Under the pieces are notes generated by a model. It was given only the letters and a program-made list of their open reading frames with translations, made no database searches and had not been told where the DNA came from. 64,000 bases of DNA from Druceiella hillmani (taxonomy: Eukaryota > Arthropoda > Insecta > Lepidoptera > Hepialidae), in the NCBI GenBank assembly GCA_039881145.1, contig JAYKKI010000126.1, positions 2,510,001 to 2,574,000 of the forward strand. Direction: 5' to 3'. A program made the translations under genes and the position numbers. Positions 11,561 through 21,920 of the stretch are shown piece by piece (the first letter of the stretch is position 1; each line of letters begins with the position of its first letter).

Positions 11561-11879
11561 TATCTTTATACTTACATATAAAAAAAAATATTTTCAGCCC
11601 CCCTTAATAAAATTTTAACTAGATTTTTTTATTTAGGGCCAAGAAAATATATATTCCAAGTGAATTTCAAGTATCTACCTTATTTTGTTGAAAAGTGAAA
11701 AGCCTCTAACAGACAAAAAAATAGTATAACATCGGTCAGACCAAAAGACACGACAAAAATAGTAATAACTGAACCCTGAAAATATTCTTTTAATTTAAAT
11801 AAAATGTTTATATTTATATCGCCGAGATTTTGATAAGATTGCTTTGGCTATTTCTTTATTTTCCTTTGTCACAATATTA

Positions 11880-12172
11880 AATAAATATGTTTCTCCCTTA
11901 CCACGTATGCAGGAGTACGGCGTAACAACAAACACAACGTTATTAGGTTGTTGGTCATTAATTAGGGTCCTACTGAGTGAAAGGGTTAACCGTCGGCGTC
12001 ACCTTTCATCAGGTAATTGCAGCCCCGAGCTAGACTGTCGGATGGGCGCGGTTCATTATGATAATGGACATGCATACAGAAGCGGAGATAACGTCGTTTC
12101 TGATCCGCCAGAGACCGGTACCAGTGATATCCTTCCTAATGTCGGGATAATAGCAATAGACCTATTTTGACT
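11880..12172. other. GC-richer island, possible conserved non-coding element
   Basis: GC and CpG rise here against the flanks. The stretch carries several homeodomain-type cores (tcattaattaggg, ggtaattgcag, cattatgataatgg). The open plus frame at 11844-12170 has no recognisable domain. I judge it regulatory or otherwise conserved non-coding rather than an exon. Confidence 0.35.
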
Positions 12173-12539
12173 AGTAGTTAAAACATAATAAAAAAAATAT
12201 TGATAAATAATTACCATAGATGTTTTTTACAACATCTTTGTCTATCATAAATAAATTTAATATGCGAATAACTTTGGTGTGATATTATCTATCAATATCG
12301 AAATAGACAAATATATAAAACATTATCATTAATACATCCCACCAAAAATATTATTGTGAAAATGGAACCAATTTTCACTAAAAATTATAATACCTCAATG
12401 GTTTCCAAGTTATGTTGCAAAATATTCCTTGTTACTTTTTGTTAATAAAACCTTCTTAGTAAATATTCAACAGTTCTAATCACATTAAAGTTTTTGGTGT
12501 ATCATTAATACTTTTTGGCCACAATCAAAGCAAAGATCT

Positions 12540-12652
12540 TTGCTAACGGCCCATCTGAAGATGTTGTAATACAAAGAAACCTAGGCTGTGGTAAAGAACT
12601 TAAAGTAGGTAGAAATATCACGTAGTATCATTTAATTGTGAATAATGAATTT
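12540..12652 (+). mobile_element. truncated copy of the MITE at 61977-62198
   Basis: From 'cccatctgaagatgtt' to 'atttaattgtgaa' this matches the right half and right terminal repeat of the 61977-62198 element with scattered differences. The matching left inverted repeat is absent, so the copy is 5' truncated. Confidence 0.75.
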
Positions 12653-12779
12653 CTGCAAAATTAACACCAAATATATTCAATATTTTTTGTATTATTATCA
12701 TTGCATTGCATACTAAGCCTTTTTATGTAAACAACTACAAAAATGAGTTTGCATAGTACTAAAATCGTCCACGATGGCG

Positions 12780-12925
12780 AAATTTCCATTTCAAGATTTT
12801 CCCCTTTAACTGAGACCTATGTCTTACATTTATGTCAAATTTCAAGATTCTACGTTAACGGAAAATGTCCTATAGATTTTGATGAATGAGTGAATGAATC
12901 CGACAAACAGTTTTAAAATAATCTA
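12780..12925 (+). mobile_element. degraded 3' tail of an RTE-like LINE/SINE
   Basis: The order 'gagacctatgtcttacattt', 'caaatttcaagattctacgt', 'cctatagattttgatgaatg' and 'gagtgaatgaatccgacaaac' follows the 3' region of common lepidopteran RTE/SINE repeats (…gacctatgtcc…caaatttca…tttcgtgatgagtgagtgag…). Family-level assignment is from memory. Confidence 0.5.
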
Positions 12926-13424
12926 TGTTTGAGGAGTTCGAACTCTTAAAGTGATTGAAATTAAAGCATGCAATTACAACGTTATGAGGACATGAATCTT
13001 AATAATAGTTAGAAATTTTACGTTTCTAACTTAAATAAAAAAATAGTTATATGGTTAGACATAATGATTGAAAAGGCTTTGCCGAAATTTTGTTGACACA
13101 CTGTTGTGTATCTAGATTATAATCGATTATGCTATAGTAAATTTAATTAAAGGGGCATCAACCTTTGTCAGGCAAGTGAATAACAATTGAATAAAAATTA
13201 TTTTTATTTACTTACATTTACTACTTTATTGCACTTTCCCTCCCCGTCCCAAAAATGCTAAAAAATGCATTTTCATTACTTTTGAATATTGTATACGGAC
13301 ACTTAAAATACTAAAATGGAAACCTAATTACATTTTGGCATCATTTAGTTGTACAAACGCGAAACTACCCTATAAAAGGAAAGAAATGAAAAGGTTAGAA
13401 AGTAAGTGGTAGAAAGAGTATGTA

Positions 13425-13425
<1 letters not shown>

Positions 13426-13514
<89 letters not shown>

Positions 13515-13545
13515 CGCACGCACGCACGCACACACATACATAAGT
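13426..13545. repeat. compound (TA)n-(GCAC)n microsatellite
   Basis: A long TA run to about 13511 passes into alternating gcac/cacacaca. The minus frame 13345-13593 is only this array. Confidence 0.95.
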
Positions 13546-13946
13546 ATAAATATGTAAATACATGAAATAGGATTCTTTTTGTAAAGAAAACATTACTCTT
13601 GTTACGAATTTATTTTAGTCCCAAATTTGTCGATGAAAAAACTATAAGAGCTGCAAGACAGCAAATTTTTAATTTCCAATGAGAAGTTTCGACAAATTGC
13701 ATAAACGTTTTATGAGTATATACTTCATATTTTGGCATTTTCACATGAAAATTAAATGACTTCAAACTTGGCCCGCTGGATCAGTCTGGGAAAACGTGTT
13801 GACGTTTTATCCTGAAACATCTAATTATGTGAACGCTAACCCTTTTTTAGCGGAGATAATACCTATGTACGGGGGACACTATTCAGATACATGTCAGATA
13901 TTTTTTTATGTCTGTGGATTACGTTTTACCGTCTAATTAAAATGGT

Positions 13947-14650
13947 ACACGAATGATCTGCACTTGCAAGCCGAGTGTGAAAAAGCAGTAAAGAAGGCGT
14001 AAAGAAAGATCTGCGTATTAACGATGATAAATATAATTTACCACTCTTTTCTTCATGAGACACAGAATGAGAGGTATAACATGTACTATAAGAAATATAC
14101 AACATGTACTATGTAACTGTAACTATCACATAGGTTAAAGCTTACACTATGGATTACTTATTACTATCTGGATAGTCTCACGAATTATATTTGTTTTGCG
14201 AATTTTAAACATTTCGTTTTTTTATTATTTTTTGACGTTCACGAATGATTTGCGCTTGCAAGCCGAGTGTGAAAAAGCAGTAAAGGAGGTGTAAAGAAAT
14301 ATCTATGTATTAACGATGATGAATATAAATGTCTAACGATGATAAATATAAATGTCAGTCTTTTTTCTTCATGAGAGGTAGAATATATTATAAGAGGTAT
14401 ACCTCTGTTGTTGATGTTATAAACATCTGTAGATGTTATAAACATCTACTATAAGAAATGTATAACATATACATTTCTTATAGTAGATGTTTATAGCGTA
14501 GGTTAAAGCTTAGACTATGGCACATCCGATCAGCTCTACTATCAAAAGCAGAAGTAATAGCTCATTTGGATATTCTCACGAACCTATACATCATAACATT
14601 TATATCGTTTTCGAATTTTAAACGTTTCCTTTTTTTATTATTCTTTTGAT
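13947..14650 (+). repeat. diverged tandem duplication, units of about 290 and 410 bp
   Basis: Unit 1 (about 13947-14236) and unit 2 (about 14237-14650) share in the same order: the 'cacgaatgat...gcttgcaagccgag' block, 'tgtgaaaaagcagtaaag', 'attaacgatgat', 'ttttcttcatgaga', 'taggttaaagctta', a '...ctcacgaa' block and a 3' 'cgaattttaaac...ttttttattatt' block. The second is longer through insertion, including the palindrome at 14437. No coding sequence is evident. Confidence 0.85.
14437..14495. repeat. perfect 28-bp inverted repeat, 3-base loop
   Basis: 14437-14464 is the exact reverse complement of 14468-14495, separated by aca. The left arm follows a direct duplication of 'agatgttataaacatct'. 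It lies within unit 2 of the surrounding duplication and is absent from unit 1, so it arose or inserted after the duplication. Confidence 0.95.
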
Positions 14651-14869
14651 ATGAAGACATATTTAAAATCGATGCCGGTGTAAGGAGGTAACTGCGTCCA
14701 AGCGAGGGGCAGATTTTATATAAGTACTTCTTTAACTTAAAATAACTCAGTTAAAATAGACATAGTGCCGCCATCTTGGTCTCGTTTTAAATAAAAAGGA
14801 TGAAAGTAATTCCCCCTTAGGTCAATACTGAGTAGTAAGTAAGATAAAAGTAGGTAAGATAAAGTATTC

Positions 14870-15070
14870 GTACTAAAAAGTTCTCTACTCACTCACACTC
14901 ATTGATACAAAACTTCAAAAATTTAAGATGTAATCAAACTATTTACAAATGTTATTATTATAATTATTCATTACACAGGTATATTGTTTATTACATCTTT
15001 CAAAGTGCAAGAATAATAATTTACTTGCCTATTTCTCTTTAATTCATTATTTATAATAAAATATAAGTAA
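14870..15070 (+). mobile_element. dispersed repeat, family A, fragment
   Basis: It contains the family core as 'aatcaaactatttacaaat' near 14935. The 'tttataataaaatataagtaaattt' part near 15050 recurs in altered form near 15449, so part of this fragment is duplicated nearby. Confidence 0.4.
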
Positions 15071-15120
15071 ATTTGTTCATATCAAGCCCCTTGAATTGTA
15101 TGCAGATACTACCCACTCCC

Positions 15121-15167
15121 TGTACTACACGTCTCCAACGCACTGGGCGTTGGAGGCGTGTAGTACA
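15121..15167. repeat. GC-rich hairpin, 21-bp stem
   Basis: 15121-15141 pairs with 15147-15167 around a 5-base loop. The only irregularity is one position that would be a G:U pair in RNA. The stem contains CpG-bearing cacgtctccaacgc and is far more GC-rich than its flanks, so it is unlikely to be a composition effect. Confidence 0.9.
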
Positions 15168-15285
15168 AAATGATAGTGATTTTATCGACGATTAATTAAT
15201 GTTGGTATGAATGCGGTTCAGTACCAGGAAAATTTTGACAATTTTTTGATATAATATAATTTAATAGACATTAAAAACGACATAC

Positions 15286-15360
15286 GACGATTTTGCTTGC
15301 GCTGGAATATGTTTTGATTTTGCAGCTGACGATTTTGCTTGCGCTGGAATATGTTTTGAC
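15286..15360 (+). repeat. tandem duplication, 42-bp period
   Basis: 'gacgattttgcttgcgctgg' followed by 'aatatgttttga' occurs at 15286 and again at 15328. Confidence 0.95.
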
Positions 15361-15713
15361 TTTTTTTTCCAGTTATTTCACTTTTTCTTTTATCACTATG
15401 TATTTATTACAAATTTAGAAGCATAATTTCTTATGAATTATTAAGTATTTATAATAAAAATGTAAGTAAATTTAACTATCAACTTTGAATATTTCTTTTA
15501 ACCTCTCAATTTCAACAATTACGTTTTGCATATCAACATTCAGGAAACAATAAAGTCTATTTGTATTATGATTTATATTTTTTTGTATACTTTTATGGCA
15601 TTCATTTCATTTTGTGGTTGTATAAATTGCATAAATGGTTGTATAATTTATTATTATTGTATTATTAATTTAATTAACAATAAATGTTTTAGTACTGGTA
15701 ATATTTCTTATTG

Positions 15714-15749
15714 ATTATTTAAATTTAGCTTGGGCTAAATTTAAATAAT
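15714..15749. repeat. perfect 16-bp inverted repeat, 4-base loop
   Basis: 15714-15729 is the reverse complement of 15734-15749, with ttgg between. It directly abuts the GC-rich 10-bp array that begins at 15750. Confidence 0.95.
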
Positions 15750-15879
15750 GGGCTGGTCCAGGGTGGACCGGTTTATGCCGGGCTGGTTTGGGCTGAACCG
15801 GGCTGGGCCAGGCTGGTCCGGGCTGGATCGCGCCGACCCAGGCGGGACCACGTCGGGCCCGAATGGGTCAGGCTGGACT
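15750..15879. repeat. GC-rich minisatellite, 13 x 10 bp
   Basis: Thirteen consecutive 10-mers follow a gggctggacc-like consensus with no gain or loss of phase. Repeats are degraded toward the right end, where CpG appears. The block is strikingly G-rich within a very AT-rich region, and its regularly spaced GGG runs could support G-quadruplex structure, which is inference. Confidence 0.95.
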
Positions 15880-16959
15880 TTTTAATGAAGTTATTTTTTA
15901 AATAATTTTTTTTAACACATTAATTACTGTAGGAAATTATTTTAGTTACATATGTCATTTGTATTGTTTTTTAATACACATTATATTTTGAATTCATATT
16001 TTAAAAAGAAGTACCTTAAGGAAATGCAAAAATTTATAGTTATAAATTTAAGAAGAAATGTTTACTTTTTAAGAGTTAAAAATAGTGTAACATATTTAGT
16101 AGGTATTATTGGTAAGTTTTTTACTTGACGTGCTAGAAATTGGTAGGAATTATACTTTTTTAACGTAATCTAAATGTTTATTTCAATTTATTTAGTTTCG
16201 TTAATTGACTTTTATTCCTTTGTGTGTGTTAAGTGTGTAATGTCTAACGATAAGTTCATTGAGAATTTAGTGAAAAATAGGCTAGTAAAATACAAATTTT
16301 AACATTTTTCTGAATTTTTTTCTCAAAATGATATTTTTATTATAAATAATCGTTAGGTGCAGAACTTTTTTCAAATATGTCGTTTTTAATGTGTTTTTTT
16401 TTTCAAATGAAATAAAAACAATTGTCAAAATGTTCCTGGTACTAAATCACATTTGTTCCTTAATTTTAAATTGGAAATACAATAAAAAATTATAACATTA
16501 ATAACAGCTCATTACTTATTAGCTACCCCAATAGTTTGTAAATTCTATTTCTTAGAAGTTCTAGCACGATGAAAAAAGTGCCGGTTGTTTCCTTTATACT
16601 TACTACCTCAGTTGTAACATAATCACATCTTCAGGGTTTGACAGGATCTTCGAAAAAAGCCACGTAAACTTCGTAAAAATCAGAAAAGATGTCTATTTTG
16701 ACAACAACAGAACGAGTCAATATCGATTGATAGTTTATTTTGAACACCTTTAGGCAATGGCTACACATTTAAAAAGCGATCACTTAAAAATCGTTTGTAA
16801 AAAGTTTTTACGTACTTCTCTATATTAAAATTGTATGATTTTTATTAAAAATATTGTATTTATTATTGTATTATTTTATTAAAGATATGTATTTAATACT
16901 TAGTATTAAAAACATGCCTCATTAAAATTAGGCTTAAACAGCATAAATACTATTTGAAG
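15880..16959. other. unassigned AT-rich stretch
   Basis: No gene, array or transposon protein remnant recognised. Confidence 0.5.
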
Positions 16960-17340
16960 CTCTCTATGCAATGCTCGCAAATTCCGCGGGGCGATACAGC
17001 GAGACGATGCGGCTGCTCCCGCGTGTAATAGCGCAAAAGTTAAATATAAATGCCCCCCCCCCCTAAACTCGCCGCCAGCGTAATAACAATAACGCCGGCC
17101 GCTCGTCAATCACTCGCGAACACAAGTATGCTTTCAGGACGAGTCGTAGGGGGTGTAGCGAGGGGTCAGAGGGATGCCTTGTAGGGGCGGTTACATGCGG
17201 CTGTGAAGAAGAAAATTTGTCTAACTGACGTTCAGCGCGAACGGCGTCGGTCCATTTGGATGCTGGAAAATATTATATAAATGAACACCGCGCGGAGAGG
17301 GGGGGGAGGGGTAGCGTTAGGTTGTAGTGCTTCTGTTGGT
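16960..17340. other. GC/CpG-rich island with C and G homopolymer runs
   Basis: A CpG-rich stretch holds an 11-base C run at 17053-17063 and a G-rich block near 17290-17312. A TATA-like tattatataaatg string near 17271-17283 is followed by a short CpG-rich block, a weak promoter-like arrangement. The minus frame at 16906-17109 passes through the C run and has no domain. A conserved non-coding or promoter-like element is possible. Confidence 0.35.
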
Positions 17341-17484
17341 ATCTTCGGTATTATAATCAAAGAAAGATTATCGATATAGAATTTCGTATATTTAACCGAA
17401 AAGTTATAAGCTTCTGTAATAAATACTTTTTGGAGTTCTTGAGATTTTCAGTCTATCTCTCTGTCTGTCTATCCGTTTGACATA

Positions 17485-18041
17485 TTATCGTAGCTGCTTC
17501 GTATTAATAACTTTACAGGTAAATGTAGTTATGAAGAATATAAAGAACTTAAGGAAATAGTTTTTTTTTCTTTTGAATATACCTTTTCGAATATTAACGA
17601 ATGTTATTTTCTCGCGGGTTCCATCAAGTGGCGTATTATTAAAAAGACCATTTAAAATGCCATTGAAAAAATTTATTAATATTTTTTTAATGCGATCGCT
17701 ATATAAAAAGCTCTCGCGTTTAACAGGCTCCATAGAAACCTTGTAGTAGGCGAGCACAGAGATATTTTTGTCAGAAAATAACTTGGTTAATTTACACACT
17801 ATTAAAGAAATAGCACATACTATAGGGCGGGCAGTAGTCCCTTGTTTTACCACGAGGCAAAAAGTTCATAATTATTTGGGAACACGTTACAACAGAACCT
17901 TAAATTAAGGCTTGTCCCATATGCACCGAACAGATGTAATTCCATTGGCAATAAGAGCATATACAGGGAAACTTTGTGTATTACAAGAGCGTAGAAATAA
18001 ACTAAAAACTCAAATGGACTAAAACTGACGGAATTGCCCAA
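17485..18041 (-). pseudogene. near-open minus-strand reading region, unrecognised
   Basis: Two minus-strand frames (17847-18041, then 17485-17853) overlap by a few bases. If one frameshift separates them, the region would read about 185 codons. The composition is less extreme than that of neighbouring chance frames, with ordinary use of P, G, R, D and E. I recognise no domain, motif or transposase signature. Neither frame has a convincing ATG start in good context. Options are a decayed transposon protein, an old pseudogene, or chance. I cannot choose among them. Confidence 0.2.
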
Positions 18042-18884
18042 ATCTATTCATTTGATTTGTTTTATATGTCAGTAAATATATTTGTTCATGTCCTTGTGTT
18101 TGTTCGTTCGTCTATCACACCCTCGTAGTTTCCATAGTTTTAAAGTTATAAGCATGACATTTTGCGATACCTGTTTTAGATAAAGATCTTATTTACATAG
18201 ATCTTATTAACATTATCTTCTTTTTTAGGATAAGTTTCTTTATTACAAAAAATCCAAAAAAAATTAAAGTACCTCATTTTCTGAAGTATCTTTAGAAAGG
18301 CATTTTGGACCACTTTTAATTTATGAAATCCTCCATTATCCAAACAAAACCATACAAAAACTGGAAAAAAATCCCGAAAAAAGTTTTCATTAGTCTTGTA
18401 ACTATCAAAAAATTCTTAAGTACGTGGAAATATAACAGATAGAGATTACCGGACGATTGATCTTGCTAGCATACTGAAATAAATTAATACGGTTAATTAA
18501 ATTACGTTTATTATCATTTAATTTAAAAAAAAATACAGAAGACGATTCGTAATTACAGGTCCCACTTTTGGGGTATCCGAATCCTTATTCTACTGCCATA
18601 GACCATTATGGGCAATGATGAACAGAATTTATAAAATAGATTCTAAATAGGTAAATAGCTTGATATGATAATTTGTGAAGTAACTACGGAACCCTAACTT
18701 ATACGTGGTCCGACACGCCATTAACCGCTTTTTTGTAAACGTTTATTAACCTCTACGCTTCATTGGATGTCTGATTTAGATTTTAAAACTTTGAAATCTA
18801 CACGTATGATAAAGATATTTTTGTCTGGGATTTCGCGTAGAATCTACTGCATGTTTTATTTAAAAAAATGGTTATTGTTCGCAG
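18042..18884. other. unassigned AT-rich stretch
   Basis: Nothing beyond AT-rich sequence is recognised here. Confidence 0.45.
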
Positions 18885-19015
18885 ATTCGCTTGTATATAA
18901 TTAGTATTCCTCGGGATAAAATGTATCCTATGTTTATCTCCATGACAAGGACCATATCTATGTGCGCAAAATTGCATAAAGATCGGGTAAATAGAAAGTC
19001 GGCAGATTCAAAAGT
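18885..19015 (+). mobile_element. 3' part of an RTE-like LINE/SINE
   Basis: The order 'cgggataaaatgtatcctatg', 'tccatgacaaggaccatatct', 'caaaattgcataaagatcgg' parallels the lepidopteran RTE 3' region (cgggataaaaagtatcctatgt … caaatttcat…aaatcggttcag). The final tail is lost. Confidence 0.55.
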
Positions 19016-19155
19016 TGAGTTCTAAAAATGAGGTTGCCTGTGTCTTCAACACGGCCGCGGGTGTTGAACGTGACAGAGTATAAAAGGAGAAAATAAAAAT
19101 AATTTTACAATATATTATTTTTATTAAAATTTCAATCACTTACAATAAAATGCCT

Positions 19156-19332
19156 TTGAATATATTTTACTGAATTTATTTTGAATATATTTTACTGAAT
19201 TTATTTTGAATATATTTTACTGAATTTACTTTGAATATATTTTACTGAATTTATTTTGAATATATTTTACTCAATTTATTTTGAATATATTTTACTCAAT
19301 TTATTTTGAATATATTTTACTGAATTTATTTT
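19156..19332. repeat. minisatellite, 7 x 25 bp
   Basis: 'gaatatattttactgaattt' recurs with a strict 25-bp step (19158, 19183, 19208, 19233, 19258, 19283, 19308). Variants are tcaattt for tgaattt in two units and one 'acttt' for 'atttt'. Confidence 0.95.
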
Positions 19333-19610
19333 AATTTGTGTCATTTGGATATAAGATTAATGACATGAATAATATACAAATGTATAACAAAATTTTTCTT
19401 CCAAATTTTCGAAGTTCTCTGACACTATATTCACAAACTTTATTTATATTCGCTATTATTTCATCAACAATTAAATGAAAATATTTTTCTAAATAAAATA
19501 ATAGTAACATGTCTCAAATCGGTGAACGTGTTCACTCATTATAGCATGAATAACCATACGTTTTAATGACACGTATACACAAAGCTATTTACTCCTCAAA
19601 CGTCTACCGA

Positions 19611-19639
19611 CTATATATATATATATATATATATATAGA

Positions 19640-19683
<44 letters not shown>

Positions 19684-19714
19684 TATACATACATATATAT
19701 ATATATATATATAT
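19611..19714. repeat. (TA)n microsatellite
   Basis: About 100 bp of TA with single interruptions. Frames on both strands through it are artefacts. Confidence 0.95.
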
Positions 19715-20499
19715 TGGTTTTAAGGCAATACAATTTTTGAAACCATCTTTGGACATTATTTTTTTTTGTTGTATCATTAGACCAGGTCTTAAAATACCTG
19801 TATAATGATATAAATATATTACATATAGTTTCCAAGAAACAACCGATGATAGACAAGGTAATTTTTGTACCGTAAATTTTTTTTTATGTGTTGACCTGTG
19901 GAGATATATATTGTGATGTCAGAAACAGAAGAACTATACTCATGGAACGAAGGAGAACGTTTTGAAATGTTTAGGATCACCTAAAATTTAACCAGTCGAG
20001 TTTCCTTTTTTTCATTTTCATTTAATTTGATAGTTTTAAGGAATACGAATGAAAAAAATTATTTTAAAAGCAAATGTAACAGGTACCCGATAAAACGGCA
20101 TACTAATAGGAAATGTAACTGATACCTGATAAAACGACCTACTATAATAAAGGAAAGACCAGAAGAATACAAATTTTCTTCACTAAACTTCATTTTGAAA
20201 TTTAATATTTCATAAGCGGGGCTTAAAAATAAAAATGGTAAATGGACATTCAATTTCATTTTAAATATCTATCCATTGATACAAAGTTCTCTATAGAATA
20301 CGCAAAGTAAATTGTTTGCTCCTACTTTAAATGTATGTGGATGTACATTTTTTCTCTTAAACAAACTTAAATTGTTTTTAATTTTTTTTATATTGTCCAA
20401 CAAATCCAACTTCGAGGAAAATATCAATTGGAGAGTTCAATTCGGCTGAGCAGTATTCAGAAAACTTAGTCCTATCTCTTCATCCAAAATACTCCAATT
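19715..20499. other. unassigned AT-rich stretch
   Basis: Nothing recognised except a short imperfect duplication on the minus strand near 20085-20145 ('gtaactgatacctgataaaacg' versus 'gtaacaggtacccgataaaacg'). Confidence 0.45.
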
Positions 20500-20857
20500 T
20501 CTGAGAAGGAAAGATTTCTACAAGTGTATTGCCAGTGATGAAATATGGAAGTGAGACAATACCCCATACAATATTCCTTTTAAAACACTCCAAATGACTA
20601 TGGAAAAGGCTATGCTCAGTGTTTTTTTTACAAAATATGATCCGTAATACGAAGATAAATAGGGGAACTAAAGTTACCGACAAAGCTCGTAATATTGACA
20701 AACAGAAGTATCAATGGGCAGATCATATATCGCGCAGAACCGATAATCACTGGCAAGAAAGTTTTTTGAATAACGACCACGTACCGGCAGATGCCGAGTT
20801 TGATGGTGTCACACTAAGTGGGCAGATGGCTGTGTTAAAGATCGCGGAAAACTATTG
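20500..20857 (+). pseudogene. RTE-like LINE, C-terminal reverse-transcriptase fragment
   Basis: This is the C-terminal end of an RTE-type non-LTR retrotransposon polyprotein, after the catalytic reverse-transcriptase core. With frameshifts it reads 'VLPVMKYGSET' (family: VLPVMTYGAETW) near 20526, 'MEKAMLSV' (family: MERAMLGV) near 20600, then from 20640 an open frame with 'TKVTDKARNIDKQKYQWADH' and 'SRRTDNHWQES' (family: TKVTDIAxxIxxLKWQWAGHIARRxDxRW), ending in a stop at 20857. The retrotransposase would copy element RNA into the genome; this copy is 5' truncated, frameshifted and inactive. Frames on the opposite strand (20480-20701) are shadows. Confidence 0.8.
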
Positions 20858-20879
20858 AATGTGAACAGAATGGTATCGA

Positions 20880-21360
20880 TCTTCGTTGGAATAAATATAT
20901 TCTGCGATATATCTCTTACGGTTGCTTATGACGACATTTAGTTACATCTTCATTGAAATGTCCGTATGAGACATCTACATGCAAAATTGCACACACATAA
21001 AATTGTAGAAATTGCGGGGATGTGACATAAAGACTGACGAACGGATATGACGAAATAAAAAGCGTTACTTGTTTTGTTATGAAAACTATAAAACAGTTAA
21101 GCGCGTGTCGACACGCGCATTGACACAAATCCAAAGTAATTTCAAATGAACATTTTCTGAATAAGTACTTACACGATTTTTTAATTTTTTTTGCATTAGT
21201 TTCAAAATTTTTCATCGTAAATCACTTTTTAAATGTAAAGTTTTAAAAAAATCAAAAAACTTCAATCTCGTTCCAATGATATACGCAAAAACAGTGTTAA
21301 ACCGATGGACGTACAGACAGGACGCAATTATGAGTCCAGACGTGGACTATGGAACTAAAA
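20880..21360. repeat. probable dispersed repeat with LINE-like tail
   Basis: The sequence from 'tgcttatgacgacatttag' to 'cgaaataaaaagcgttactt' looks like a lepidopteran dispersed repeat, and the 21290-21360 part ('gatggacgtacagacagga') resembles a degraded retro-element tail. The minus frame 20916-21215 is open but has no domain I recognise. The assignment is weak. Confidence 0.3.
21101..21118. repeat. 18-bp perfect palindrome
   Basis: gcgcgtgtcgacacgcgc is its own reverse complement and consists largely of CpG, in AT-rich surroundings. Confidence 0.95.
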
Positions 21361-21599
21361 GAAAAACGAAATAATTGACGAATTGCTTTTATTTTAATTC
21401 GATTATAAGTTACTCATCAAATCCTAGAAGTAATTAATCAAACTTTTTCAAAACATTCTTTTACCAACTGTCAATACTTAAAATTCAACACTTTTCAATG
21501 GTTTTATTTTATATTTCCAAATTTGAAATGCGCATTGCTGTTATCATTAGTACTTTCACTATCAACTTTAACTTATAGTCACAATTACTTTTACGTGTT

Positions 21600-21920
21600 A
21601 AGAATACAGTAAATATAATTCAGCTCCTCGCAAGTCGGCCCATATTTAAAAGCCATCTGCTGAGGAATAAGGAACGGAGTTACCTAGAAATAACGATCTC
21701 AGTACCACCTGAGCTGTACGTAAATTGCAAGCACTGAGCCCCGCAGGAGTTCTAGACATTCATAATAAATATTTAAAGCAGAAGTCCGCCTTCGCAGCAC
21801 ATTTCTACACGGTCGCACCCCTGGATGCACGGTTAACTTCTGGTAGGGTTACCACATGGTTCTTGGCAAGGAAATATTTAGAGCTCAATATAATAAAAAC
21901 GAAATATTCAGATAATGAGA
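21600..21920. other. moderately GC-richer segment
   Basis: GC is modestly raised. The plus frame at 21725-21931 has no recognisable domain. No splice or promoter pattern is persuasive. Confidence 0.25.

Noticed and set aside
15750..15879. Telomere-type or CpG-island promoter reading of the GC-rich block
   Set aside because: Repeat unit is not TTAGG and the block is purely a 10-bp tandem repeat with no other promoter motif.
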